Source: Gemmata sp051859125
Lineage (GTDB): Bacteria; Planctomycetota; Planctomycetia; Gemmatales; Gemmataceae
Assembly (NCBI RefSeq): GCF_051859125.1
Contig: NZ_JBHYGG010000168.1
Location: 7,983 to 71,982, forward strand
Direction: 5' to 3'
DNA: 64,000 nt
A program made the position numbers and the translations under genes. Of the stretch, positions 10,788-19,530 are shown one piece after another. The notes beneath the pieces are model-generated. The model worked only from the letters and a program-made list of their open reading frames with translations. It did no database searches and was not told the origin of the DNA. Each line of letters starts with the position of its first letter. Position 1 is the stretch's first letter.

Positions 10788-11966
10788 CTAGCCTCCCAGC
10801 AGCCGTCGGAAGAAGAGTACCGATGTGGGAAGGTCCATTGCGAAGAACGCCCACCCGATGTTCACACAGAGGTAGGTTAACAACCACCCCGGGGCGCGAG
10901 AAATCAAGGACCGGCGCTCCTCCTGTCGCCCGCGCCCCCTCCCCGACCACCACCTGTGCGCGACGAGGAGGACTCCGTGCCACGCTCCCCAGACGAGGAA
11001 GTTCAGGCCGGCCCCGTGCCACACGCCGCTAACCAACATCACAATCATGATGTTGCGGCAAACGCGCTTCTCCCGGCCGCGGGACCCGCCGAGGGGGATG
11101 AACACGTAGTCGACCAACCACTTGTAAAGTGACATGTGCCAGTGCCGCCAGAACTCGGCGATGTTGGTCCGGAAGTACGGCCAGTCGAAGTTCTCGGGGA
11201 TGCGAATGCCGAAGAGCCGGCCCGACCCGATCGCGATGTCCGAGTAGGCGGAGAAATCGAAGTAGATCTTCCACCCGTATGCGAACAGCCACACGGGGAG
11301 CACCCACCGGTCGGCACGGGCGATGTCGGCCGCGTTCAGGTGGTCCGTCAGGCTGGTCAAGAAGTCGGCGACGGCAAACTTCTTGACGAGACCGGTCAGG
11401 ATGCGGGTGATTCCCCGGTTCCAGTCAAGAGCCCAGGCCGGACTCGGGTTCCGGAGGCACGGTGCGAAGTCCTGGAACCGTTTGATCGGTCCCGCGACCA
11501 TTGTCGGGAAGAAGAAGATAAACGCGAGGTACTCGCCCGCACTCCCGCGCTCGACCTTGCCCTCGCACCGATCGACCGCGTAGTGGATGAATTCAAAGGT
11601 GAAGAACGATACGCCCAAGGGCAGGAACGCACCCGCCCAGTGAAGGCCGGCGGTCTCCGGCGGGGCCAGCCCGACCAAGAAGTTCCAATACTTGAACGCG
11701 ACGAGTACGAGCACGCTCACCGCGATACCGAACCAGCATGCCCATCCGCCAGGACGGTATAGCGTGCGGAAGCACGCCTCCCACACGAAGATCAGGACGC
11801 ACGCTGCTCCCCACCACCCACCGAGTTGAGTGACCGAGAAGTAGACGAAGAATACCACCCCGAACGCCACGCAAACCCACGGTCGAGTGCGGGCCGACGC
11901 GCAGCGGAACCAAATCGCCGCCGGGAATAAAAAGAGGAAATAATAAGCGACTGTGTTGAAGATCAA
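10788..11966 (-). CDS. MBOAT-family membrane O-acyltransferase (AlgI-like)
   Basis: A 392-aa polytopic membrane protein with around ten hydrophobic segments. The family signature is clear: FEFIHYAVDRCEGK, PTMVAGPIKRF, then the active-site region FWRHWHMSLYKWLVDYVFIP and SGVWHGAGLNFLVWG with the invariant histidine near residue 315. AlgI-type enzymes move an acetyl group from the cytosol across the membrane to an SGNH partner that acetylates polysaccharide. The SGNH-like gene two positions downstream is that partner. It starts at ATG 11966. The family usually has about 460-500 aa; this copy is shorter, and the missing C-terminal helices may be supplied by the 61-aa gene. Confidence 0.9.
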   Translation of the reverse strand: MIFNTVAYYFLFLFPAAIWFRCASARTRPWVCVAFGVVFFVYFSVTQLGGWWGAACVLIFVWEACFRTLYRPGGWACWFGIAVSVLVLVAFKYWNFLVGLAPPETAGLHWAGAFLPLGVSFFTFEFIHYAVDRCEGKVERGSAGEYLAFIFFFPTMVAGPIKRFQDFAPCLRNPSPAWALDWNRGITRILTGLVKKFAVADFLTSLTDHLNAADIARADRWVLPVWLFAYGWKIYFDFSAYSDIAIGSGRLFGIRIPENFDWPYFRTNIAEFWRHWHMSLYKWLVDYVFIPLGGSRGREKRVCRNIMIVMLVSGVWHGAGLNFLVWGAWHGVLLVAHRWWSGRGRGRQEERRSLISRAPGWLLTYLCVNIGWAFFAMDLPTSVLFFRRLLGG

Positions 11967-12119
11967 TTTTGCTATCCGTGCGTGAACCGTTTGAACTTGC
12001 CTATGTTAAGCGAGCAAGTCCACCATGAGGGGCAGGATCTTCTCGGTCCCACACAGCCGGGCGTGACTCGGACTGCCAATACCCGGTGGTGAGCAACGCC
12101 CAGCAGGCCGAGACCGGGG
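11967..12119. other. Spacer upstream of the MBOAT gene
   Basis: No reading frame, hairpin or clear promoter was recognised in this part of the gap between the acylation trio and the polysaccharide block. Confidence 0.4.
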
Positions 12120-12515
12120 TAGCGGCCCGTCGGGCCAGTTACAGCGGGTGTTGCGGCCAACCTTCACGAAGAGGAGCACGACCAGGCCCGCGCACCCGCC
12201 GGTCACCGCGGTCGATCCGCCGCCCACGACGGGAGCCTGGTCGGGCCAACCGGGGAGGTACAGGCCGACGCTCGCGCCGATCAGCGACGTGATCACTCCA
12301 CCAGCAGCCACAACGACCCGACGTGGCTCTCCGGAGTGGCCTGGAAAATCGGCCCCGCCACGAACACCAGCGCTGCCCGGTCGAGCGGCCAGGCCGCCAA
12401 CAGCGCGACCGGCACGCCGATACTGGCAACTCCCTCGGCCGGTTTCGCGCACAAGATGATCGCTGCCGTACCGAGCGCTACCCAGACGACCCACGAAGTG
12501 ACCGCGACGGGCTAC
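12120..12515 (-). pseudogene. Two short overlapping membrane-protein frames, probably decayed
   Basis: On the minus strand, one frame without a start codon reads TSWVVWVALGTAAIILCAKP, GVPVALLAAWPLDRAALVFV and stops at a TGA near 12298. It overlaps a second frame opening with GTG-ATC (ITSLIGASVGLYLPGWPDQ, STAVTGGCAGLVVLLFVKVG). Both are strongly hydrophobic and look like three or four helices of an original membrane protein split by a frameshift. No family is recognised. The lack of an initiator upstream argues for a relic. Confidence 0.35.
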
Positions 12516-12726
12516 AGGCGGCCCCGGTTTATCCCCCCCACGTGACCAGGTACCCGGCCGACTGGTTCCGCCAGGTGACGCGACCGAGTGGGCTCGTCCG
12601 AAGGAGCACCGCCCCGGTAGCACACGCGACCCTGCCGCATCCGCCCTGGAGTCCACGACAGCCCAATAAGGGGCGGCAAATCAAGTCACAAACCATCATC
12701 CGCTAAATTCTCATGGCCAAAACTTA
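12516..12726. other. Spacer after the last glycosyltransferase of the polysaccharide block
   Basis: The last ~50 bases are AT-rich relative to the window. No stem-loop followed by a T-run was found, so where the long operon ends is unclear. Confidence 0.35.
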
Positions 12727-13983
12727 TCAGACTCTGACCCCTTCATCCCGTTCGGGCGGTTCGCCGGTCGGCCGCCGCCGCATCACCACCACGCCGTACA
12801 CGCCCCACAACTTCGCACCGTAGTCGAGCGCATCGAATCTGGCGGCCGCCGCATGGCGCGCAGCCAGGCTGAGTTGAGCGCGGAGGTCTGGATTCCGCGC
12901 GAGGCGACAGACCACTGACGACAACTGGTTGACATTACCCGGTTCGAACCCGAGCGCGTCAACACCGTCGGTGAACAACTCCGTCGCGCCACCGGCCGCA
13001 CTCACGACCACCGCCCGCCCACACGCCATCGCCTCGGCGATCGTGAGGCCGAACGGCTCGGGGGCGGTCGAGGCGTGGACGACGACGTCGAGCGCCCGGT
13101 ACACCGAGGCCGTGTCGGTCTGGAACGGCACGAACGCGACCCGGTCGCCGAGTCCGCGAGCCGCGACCGCCTCGCGCAGTTCGGCGGGGGTGAACTGGGC
13201 CGGGGTCTGGTAGATCGGCCCGCCGACGACGTACCACCGGACCCGCAACTCGGGTGCGTCGGCTCCGAGCCTGGCGGCCGCGTCGAGGACGGTCAGGTGC
13301 CCCTTCCACCGGGCATAGGTCGCCACCAGGCCAACGCGGAGCGTGCCAGTTGGTGCCACGAGCACCCCCGCGAGCCGGTCGAGTTCCGGGCCGTCGCCGG
13401 CACCCTGGCAGAAGCGCGAGATGTCGATGGCGTTCGGCACCACGCGGACCGGCACGCCTGGGAGGACCGCCCGCACGTCGGCGGCCACGGCGTTCGAGAT
13501 CGCCACCACCGCCTTCACCCGTGCCCGCGCCCGCCGCAGCAGCCATCCGGCGACGGGCCGCGACCCGTAGAAGTCGTGTGCGTGCCAGACGAGCGGCACG
13601 CGCTTCGGGACGACGAACGGCGAGAGCAAGTGGGTCTTGATGCCGTTGGAGTGGACGAGGTTCGGCGCGAACTTCGCGATCCTGTCCCGGAGCCGGGCGA
13701 CGAACTGCGCGAGCGCCGGGAGCCGGTGAAGTGATCGGAGCGCGGCCGCGGTCCGACCGCCCGGCCGCGAACTGTCGCCGAGCGCCGCGAAGTCCGCCGG
13801 CAGCGCGATGACCTCGACCTCCGCACCGATGTCGCGCACCGCACCGGCGAGGGGTCCGTCGGCGAGAACGACGACCCGCACGACCGCACCGGGCCGCTCG
13901 CGGAGGACGCCGCGGACGGCGGTGAGGAGCACCCGCTCCGCCCCGCCCAAGGTGCCGACCGGACTGAGGTACAGGAGCCTCAC
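12727..13983 (-). CDS. GT4 family glycosyltransferase
   Basis: A 418-aa GT-B enzyme. The N-terminus RLLYLSPVGTLGGAERVLL is the glycine-rich acceptor-side loop. The C-terminal half shows GLVATYARWKGHLTVLDAA (donor-site RxxKGH element) and PEPFGLTIAEAMACGRAVV, the E-x7-E motif that binds the nucleotide sugar. It starts at a GTG overlapping the previous stop by four bases (GTGA), so the long upstream open stretch is discarded. It is the last of 26 co-directional genes. The sugar and linkage cannot be read from sequence; it is a retaining enzyme by family, acting on the cytosolic membrane face. Confidence 0.92.
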   Translation of the reverse strand: MRLLYLSPVGTLGGAERVLLTAVRGVLRERPGAVVRVVVLADGPLAGAVRDIGAEVEVIALPADFAALGDSSRPGGRTAAALRSLHRLPALAQFVARLRDRIAKFAPNLVHSNGIKTHLLSPFVVPKRVPLVWHAHDFYGSRPVAGWLLRRARARVKAVVAISNAVAADVRAVLPGVPVRVVPNAIDISRFCQGAGDGPELDRLAGVLVAPTGTLRVGLVATYARWKGHLTVLDAAARLGADAPELRVRWYVVGGPIYQTPAQFTPAELREAVAARGLGDRVAFVPFQTDTASVYRALDVVVHASTAPEPFGLTIAEAMACGRAVVVSAAGGATELFTDGVDALGFEPGNVNQLSSVVCRLARNPDLRAQLSLAARHAAAARFDALDYGAKLWGVYGVVVMRRRPTGEPPERDEGVRV

Positions 13984-15098
13984 GCCGTTCGTCGCTCGCG
14001 CAACCGCAGGTACGCATCCGCGATCACCCGGGCGTGAGTCGCCCAGGAGAACCGGGCGACGTGTTCGAGGCGTGCCGCGAGCGGCGGGATGGAATGTGAG
14101 TTGTTGAGAACATTGACTACGGCGGCGGCCCACGCCGGGACGTCGGCCACGGGGCAGTACGCTGCGACGGTGCCCCCGGCCTCGCGGAGCGTCGGCAGGT
14201 CGCTCGCCACGACAGCGGCCCCGCACGCGAGCGCCTCGATCACTGGCAGCCCGAACCCCTCAGCGTCACTCGGCACGACGACGACCGCTGCCCGGCGGTA
14301 CAACTCGGCGAGTTGCCCCCGAGACAGGCCGCGGACCTGGGCGACCGAGGACCCGAGGCCGACGACCTTATCGGCAAGCGCGGGCCACCACGGCCCGCCC
14401 ACCTGGACGAGTCGAAGCCCCGGAACACGCCCGCGGACAGCGGCGAACACGTCGAGGAGGACGTCGAGCCGCTTCCGCGGGGCGCTGCTCCCGACGTGGA
14501 GCAGGAACGGCGGGCCGGTGGCGACGGGCAGGCTCACGACCGGGTTTGGGTCGGGGGTGTACTCGTCGGCGACGCCGTAGGGCGCGTGGATCAATCGGTC
14601 GGCTGCCACACGTGCGAGGCTGTGCAGATCGTTCCCGATCGCGGCCGTGCTGTGGAACACGACCGCCGCTCGGCGCAGGCCGTCGAGGGCCCGCTGCGCC
14701 TGACGCCGGAACCACCACGGCCGACGCTCCGTTGCGGGATCCAGGACCGAGCGGAAGGCGTCGAGGTCGTGGCAGTACACCCCAGCGCGGCCGAGCGGAA
14801 CGGAGCTGACGAGGTGTGCGTAACTGTGGTCGGCGACGTGAACGAAGTCGGTCTGCCGGGCGACGCGGCAGACGACCCGGGGGAGGAGCAGGTAGCGGTT
14901 GAGGGCGCGATCGGCGTTGAACCCGGGGCGGCCCGCCCCCGGCACCCGTCCGAACACGCGGGCGAACGCCGGAGCGACGTCGGCCTCTTCGACTCCGGGC
15001 GGGAGGTGAGCGAGGAGTTGGTCGGCGCACAGATCCATGCTCCACCACCCCTCGGCCCGGAAGTCGCGCACCACCGCGAGGCGGAGAGGGCTCGGCAC
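13980..15098 (-). CDS. GT4 family glycosyltransferase
   Basis: A 372-aa GT-B fold protein. Seen: LHVGSSAPRKRLDVLLDVF (donor-binding R/K loop) and VVPSDAEGFGLPVIEALACG (E-x7-E), with the N-terminal acceptor domain before them (AGVYCHDLDAF, FHSTAAIG). This pattern resembles mannosyltransferase-like GT4 enzymes of O-antigen loci. Start is a GTG one base after the acyltransferase stop. The C-terminus overlaps the next gene by four bases, so the pair is translationally coupled. Confidence 0.91.
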   Translation of the reverse strand: MPSPLRLAVVRDFRAEGWWSMDLCADQLLAHLPPGVEEADVAPAFARVFGRVPGAGRPGFNADRALNRYLLLPRVVCRVARQTDFVHVADHSYAHLVSSVPLGRAGVYCHDLDAFRSVLDPATERRPWWFRRQAQRALDGLRRAAVVFHSTAAIGNDLHSLARVAADRLIHAPYGVADEYTPDPNPVVSLPVATGPPFLLHVGSSAPRKRLDVLLDVFAAVRGRVPGLRLVQVGGPWWPALADKVVGLGSSVAQVRGLSRGQLAELYRRAAVVVVPSDAEGFGLPVIEALACGAAVVASDLPTLREAGGTVAAYCPVADVPAWAAAVVNVLNNSHSIPPLAARLEHVARFSWATHARVIADAYLRLRERRTA

Positions 15099-15099
15099 G

Positions 15100-16284
15100 C
15101 TACGATGTCCGGGGCTGTCGCGCGTCGCCCCGCTCCGGGTCGCTGGTCGGCGGGGCCAAGAGCGCGCCGCGGTACTCGAGGCGGCGCGACGCGCGGGTGA
15201 GCGGGCGCTCCGCCAACTGATAGAACACCAGACCGACGACCACGGCCGCTCCGACGGCACCCAGGCACACGGCCACCTCGCCCAGCGGCGTCAGTTCGAG
15301 ACGCATCACCGCGGGGACGTTGAGCACGCGGTAGATGACGTAGGTGTGGGTGAGGTAGATGCTGTAGGACCGGTGGCCGATGAACGCCAGCACTCGGGTG
15401 AGCGCGTTGGGGTTGAGCGTCGGGTGGGCCGCCACCCGGACGAGGAGGACCGCTGCGACGCCCGCCGCGATCGGGCGGGACGCCCCGGACGCCAGCCCGA
15501 GAGCCACCAGGGCGAGCACCCCGAGGCTCAGCGCCGCCACGCTCCCCAGTCCGACGGTGCGCCAGTACGTCAGGCAGCCGATGGCGAGATACAAGGCATT
15601 GGTCGGGAGCGCCCACGCGATGCGCGGCCCGGTCAGCGTGAACAGCAAGGATGAGACCAGGGCGAGGGTGGTGAAGTGGTACACGACCACGACGGCCCGG
15701 TCGTGAAACGCGGCCGGGCTCCACTTCAAATGGCACCGGCGGGCGCACCAGAACACTACCGCCCACGCCACGTAGAACTGCATCAGGGGGGCCATGAACC
15801 AGTAGACCGCCGAGGGGGCCGCGACCGGCGCAAGGTCCTGGACGAAGGCGAGCAGCGGGAGCAACTCGGCGGGCGACGGAAGGGTGTACGGCCGGTCCCG
15901 CACCCACGCGCTGACCTGGAAGCCGATCAGACCGAATGCGATCGCGACCCAGAACGGCACGGCCAACCGGACGAGGCGGCGGGAAAAGAACGCGCGGACC
16001 GAGAGGTAGCTCCACGCCCCGGGGCGGAACCCGTAGGCCAGGAAGTACCCGGCGATGACGAAGAAGCTCTCGAACCCGAACCGGAGGTGCGCGACGCACC
16101 AGACAGTGACGTGCCCCAGGTGCTCGGCGAGGGGCGGGTACCGCGCCCCGAAGAACGTGTGCGCCGTCACGATCTGGAGGCACACGACGGCGCGGAACAC
16201 GTCCAGCGACGACGCCCGTGGCGTGCCGGCCGGATTGGCAGTGGCAGCAGCGTCCCGCGGTCCCAAGGGGTTGGAATCTGGCAT
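15100..16284 (-). CDS. Acyltransferase family 3 (OafA/NodX-like) membrane protein
   Basis: A 394-aa integral membrane protein with about ten helices. The N-terminal SSLDVFRAVVCLQIVTAHTF carries the LDxxRA...H signature; FESFFVIAGYFLAYGFRP is the second conserved block (SGF/AGYF); RRLVRLAVPFW is the R-x10-R type loop; and FIGHRSYSIYLTHTYVIY is the late YxxYLxH block. AT3 enzymes O-acylate sugars of LPS or capsule at the cytoplasmic membrane. A 116-bp gap separates it from the upstream methyltransferase gene, the second-longest gap in the block, so a weak internal promoter there is possible. Confidence 0.9.
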   Translation of the reverse strand: MPDSNPLGPRDAAATANPAGTPRASSLDVFRAVVCLQIVTAHTFFGARYPPLAEHLGHVTVWCVAHLRFGFESFFVIAGYFLAYGFRPGAWSYLSVRAFFSRRLVRLAVPFWVAIAFGLIGFQVSAWVRDRPYTLPSPAELLPLLAFVQDLAPVAAPSAVYWFMAPLMQFYVAWAVVFWCARRCHLKWSPAAFHDRAVVVVYHFTTLALVSSLLFTLTGPRIAWALPTNALYLAIGCLTYWRTVGLGSVAALSLGVLALVALGLASGASRPIAAGVAAVLLVRVAAHPTLNPNALTRVLAFIGHRSYSIYLTHTYVIYRVLNVPAVMRLELTPLGEVAVCLGAVGAAVVVGLVFYQLAERPLTRASRRLEYRGALLAPPTSDPERGDARQPRTS

Positions 16285-16400
16285 CGGGTCCGTGATGGAG
16301 GGTTAGCAGTGAGCCCTGGAAGTCAGTAAAGGCCGGCGCATAGCGGGAACCAATGAGCGCACCGTGTGAACGTCCCGCACAACCGCGAGCCGGACCGGTG

Positions 16401-17222
16401 TCATCGCCGGGTTGGGGTTCGTGCGGCGATCCACGTCCCGCCCGCGATGAGGCGCGTCCAACCCGGTCGTCCCAGGGCCGCGTCACGAAGGACCTCGCAA
16501 TTGCGCTGCCGAAAGTAGCGAGCGAGGTCGATGGGATTGCAGAGGTAGCAGGCGTCGTTGTCCGCGTGGAAGGGCGGCCGATCGTCGGGCCGGCGCATCG
16601 TGAACGCCGGGCGGCGGGACAGGCACTTCTGCGAGGCGAGGAACAGGTGGTACGCGAGGTACGCGAGGGCTTCCGGGAGTGTGTTCCCGAACGGATGCCG
16701 CGGCATTTCCGCGTCCCGGAAGATAATCCGACGCTGAGGGCGGGCCTGCCAGACGTAGCGCGTCAGCGCCCGGAACGATTGCCCGAAGCTGAGGAGGTTC
16801 GGACCGACGACGCACACGACACCCCCGGGCCGCGCGACGCGGATCATCTCCCGCAGCGCCCCTTCGGGATTGGAGATGTGTTCGAGACAGGCGTGGGCGG
16901 CAACGGCGTCGAACGTTCCGTCGGGGAACGGGAGACGGGTCGCGTTCCCCTCGACGAAGCGGAGGTCGGCCCGGACCGCCGGCTCGAACGCGCGGGGGTT
17001 AAGGTCGACTCCGGTGGCATCCAAACCCTGTTCCGCAAACCAGTGCGACGACCAACCGTTGCCGCATCCCACATCGAGGACAGATCCCGCGGGGACGAAC
17101 GCGCGGACGAACTCGACGTACCCCTGGTACATCAGGGCGGACGTGTCGCCCGTCAGCCCCGCCGCACGGACGCGATCGGCGGTGCGGTACATGTGCTCGA
17201 GATCTACCGTTTGGTGTGTCAT
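16401..17222 (-). CDS. SAM-dependent methyltransferase (Methyltransf_11 type)
   Basis: A 273-aa class I methyltransferase: motif I VLDVGCGNGWSSHWF (~residue 47-60), motif II acidic end in GVDLNPRAF, LPFPDGTFDAVAAHACLEHI as motif IV/V, and ARPGGVVCVVGPN as motif VI. It starts at ATG 17222 (MTHQTVDLEHMY), overlapping the upstream glycosyltransferase stop by four bases. In a glycan cluster it most likely methylates a sugar hydroxyl or a lipid-linked intermediate. Late residues (DACYLCNPIDLARYF) are unusual and may form the acceptor cap. Confidence 0.9.
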   Translation of the reverse strand: MTHQTVDLEHMYRTADRVRAAGLTGDTSALMYQGYVEFVRAFVPAGSVLDVGCGNGWSSHWFAEQGLDATGVDLNPRAFEPAVRADLRFVEGNATRLPFPDGTFDAVAAHACLEHISNPEGALREMIRVARPGGVVCVVGPNLLSFGQSFRALTRYVWQARPQRRIIFRDAEMPRHPFGNTLPEALAYLAYHLFLASQKCLSRRPAFTMRRPDDRPPFHADNDACYLCNPIDLARYFRQRNCEVLRDAALGRPGWTRLIAGGTWIAARTPTRR

Positions 17223-18367
17223 GGTTGGCTGCTGAGAAGTTCGTCGAAGAACGTCAGGTGCCGGCGGGCGATGAGCGGCCAGGTGAACTCGGCGTGGACA
17301 CGGGCGAGACCGGCCCGTGCCAGGTCGGCCCGTCGAGCGGGGCCTTCCAGCAGCGCCCCGAGACCCGCCGCCCACGCCAGAGAGTCGGCTTCGGGGAGGA
17401 CGACGCCCGCGTCGCCGATGACGAACGGGATCTCGCCCGAGTCCGACCCTGCGACCGGAACCCCGCACGCCATCGCCTCGATGAGCATGCGGCCGAGTTG
17501 CTCCTTCCACCGCGGGGTCGTCTGGCTCGGGGCGGCGAGGACGTCCATCGCGTTCAGGTAGGCGGGGACGCCCGCGTGCGGCACGCCGGTGACAACCCGG
17601 GCCCTGTCCGGATGTCGCGCCGCCCACGCGCGGAGTTCACTCTCAAGCGGCCCGCCCCCCACGAACAGCGCTCGCCACGGCGAACGCACGAGATCGAGTG
17701 CGGCCGCCAGGAGCCGCACGCCCTTCTCCGCCACGAACCGTCCAAGGTAGCCCACGACCGGCGGTCCCGGGTCGGCCCACCCCAGCGATGCCCGCACGGC
17801 GGCCGCGGCCGCGGCGTCGGGGCGGAACGCAGTCGTGTCCACACCCAGGGGGATGACCCGGTGGGGCTTCGTCGCGTAATCTGTTCGTGTGCCGAGGACC
17901 GCTTGTACCGTGTCCCCCGCTGCGATCCAACCGGCCGCATGACCTAACACGTAGTGCTCGATCCATGAGAACGGGGGTGGGTACCGCTTGGAGATGTTCT
18001 GAAACGTGTACCAACTGAGTCGGTAGCGTTGAGCCCAATGGGCGATCTGAGCGCCCGCGAGCACGAAGGGTTCTTCCCAACAATGTACCAAGTCCCAGCG
18101 GTCGCTGAAGAGTCGACGGAGGGATCGTCCGTAGCACATAAGGTGCGGGTGACGGGTCGCGTAAAGCGTGACCGGAACAACCCGGCACGCTTCCCCGGGT
18201 AACGGCTCCAGGCGGATCGGGCGGAGGTCACCGTGGACGTACGTCGGGGCGGCGACCGTGACGTCCCACGCGCCCCGGCCCTCGCGGGCCATCTCGTCGG
18301 CGAGCCGACGGTTGAGGCCGACGACGTAGGATCGGCCCACGGTCAGGAGCCGCCGCGGTCGAGTCAA
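17219..18367 (-). CDS. GT4 family glycosyltransferase
   Basis: A 382-aa GT-B enzyme. Seen: HCWEEPFVLAGAQIAHWAQR in the N-domain, PLGVDTTAF hinge, VVGYLGRFVAEKGVRLLAAA donor loop, and WKEQLGRMLIEAMACGVPVA as the E-x7-E motif. The likely start is TTG 18367, overlapping the previous stop (TTGA), since residues upstream of it lose coding character. The first residues (RPRRLLTVGRSYVVGLNRRL) follow the usual LLxVGxxYxxxLNR pattern of this subgroup. Confidence 0.89.
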   Translation of the reverse strand: MTRPRRLLTVGRSYVVGLNRRLADEMAREGRGAWDVTVAAPTYVHGDLRPIRLEPLPGEACRVVPVTLYATRHPHLMCYGRSLRRLFSDRWDLVHCWEEPFVLAGAQIAHWAQRYRLSWYTFQNISKRYPPPFSWIEHYVLGHAAGWIAAGDTVQAVLGTRTDYATKPHRVIPLGVDTTAFRPDAAAAAAVRASLGWADPGPPVVGYLGRFVAEKGVRLLAAALDLVRSPWRALFVGGGPLESELRAWAARHPDRARVVTGVPHAGVPAYLNAMDVLAAPSQTTPRWKEQLGRMLIEAMACGVPVAGSDSGEIPFVIGDAGVVLPEADSLAWAAGLGALLEGPARRADLARAGLARVHAEFTWPLIARRHLTFFDELLSSQP

Positions 18368-19530
18368 AGTCCGTCTCGCATCGACGTGATCGTGTGGGCG
18401 AGCGTGAACGTGTCGCGGTACAGCACCTGTCCCGACGCGCCGACACTGCACCGGGCTGGTTCGACCGCGAGCAGGTGGGCGGCGAGCTCCGCCAGGGCGT
18501 GGGGGTCGCACGCGGGCGCGAGGGCGACGGCCCCGTGCGCCCAGACCCACTCGCTCAGTGGCCCGAGGTTGGTGACCACGGGGACGCCGTTCGCGAGCCC
18601 GGCCATCACGCTCGTCCGCCGCGAACTGACGCCGTCGGGGTAGGGCTGGACGAGCAGGTCGCACGCCCGGAGGTGGGCCGGGAGCCGGTCCGGGGGGAGT
18701 TCGCCGGTCGCGTGGATGCGGTCACCCAGTGCCGGCACCTGCGAGGCGAAAGCGTCGCGCCAGCGGTCCGAGTTGCGGCCCATCAGCAGCACCCGAGCGC
18801 GGGACAATCGGCCAAGGAGTTCGGTGAGGGCTCGCATGAGGACGTCCCCCACATGGGGAGCGTAGGTTCCGAAGTGCCCGATGAGCTGCGCCTCGGTCTC
18901 CGGCGAGTACCGACTCCGGACGGCGACCACGTCGTTGGGGTCGGCCACGGTGCCGACGTTGCACGGCACCGGGAGCCACTCGGGCCGCCGGACCTTTGGG
19001 CATACGCGGCGCAGCATCGGCACCCACCCGGGGACCGAGACGAGGACGCGGTCGGCCGCGCCGGCCAGCAATCGTGCCATGAGGTTGTTCAGCGACCCGA
19101 GCAGCGCGTACCGGGCGGGCCGCCACGAGAACGGAAACGCGACCTCGTGGAACATCACCCACACTGGCGGGAGCCGCCTGGCACGGAGGGCGACCCACAG
19201 AACGAACGGCACGTTCATGGCCTTCCAGCCGAACGCATGGGGAACGTACTGCACGAGGACGCGGTCGGGCCGGGGCCGCCGGGCGATCGCGTGGTCGAGT
19301 TCGAGTAGCCCGCGGGGGCCGAAGTGGTCCGGCAGCCGCACAACGGTAACGCCGGGGTGGTGCGGGGTCGCGTCACCGGGCGGGGCGTACACGGTGACCG
19401 CGTCCCCCGCCGCCGCGAGCCCCTCCGCCACGAGCCGCGTGTAGTCGCTGACCCCGCCTGGCTCCGGCGGGTACTCACCCGTGAGAATCGCCCAACTTTG
19501 AGTGGCACCACCCGGCCGGGTCTCACGCAC
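18364..19530 (-). CDS. GT4 family glycosyltransferase
   Basis: A 388-aa enzyme with the N-terminal WAILTGEYPPEPGGVSDYTR loop (YPPxxGG, typical of GT4), FHEVAFPF, and the C-terminal GHFGTYAPHVGDVLM and LLVQPYPDGVSSRRTSVMAG segments. The donor E-x7-E motif is not canonical here (SSRRTSVMAGLANGVPVV), a variation seen in some glycosyltransferases of exopolysaccharide loci. Its 3' end overlaps the next gene by four bases, and its 5' end overlaps the FkbM gene by eight. Confidence 0.88.
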   Translation of the reverse strand: MRETRPGGATQSWAILTGEYPPEPGGVSDYTRLVAEGLAAAGDAVTVYAPPGDATPHHPGVTVVRLPDHFGPRGLLELDHAIARRPRPDRVLVQYVPHAFGWKAMNVPFVLWVALRARRLPPVWVMFHEVAFPFSWRPARYALLGSLNNLMARLLAGAADRVLVSVPGWVPMLRRVCPKVRRPEWLPVPCNVGTVADPNDVVAVRSRYSPETEAQLIGHFGTYAPHVGDVLMRALTELLGRLSRARVLLMGRNSDRWRDAFASQVPALGDRIHATGELPPDRLPAHLRACDLLVQPYPDGVSSRRTSVMAGLANGVPVVTNLGPLSEWVWAHGAVALAPACDPHALAELAAHLLAVEPARCSVGASGQVLYRDTFTLAHTITSMRDGL

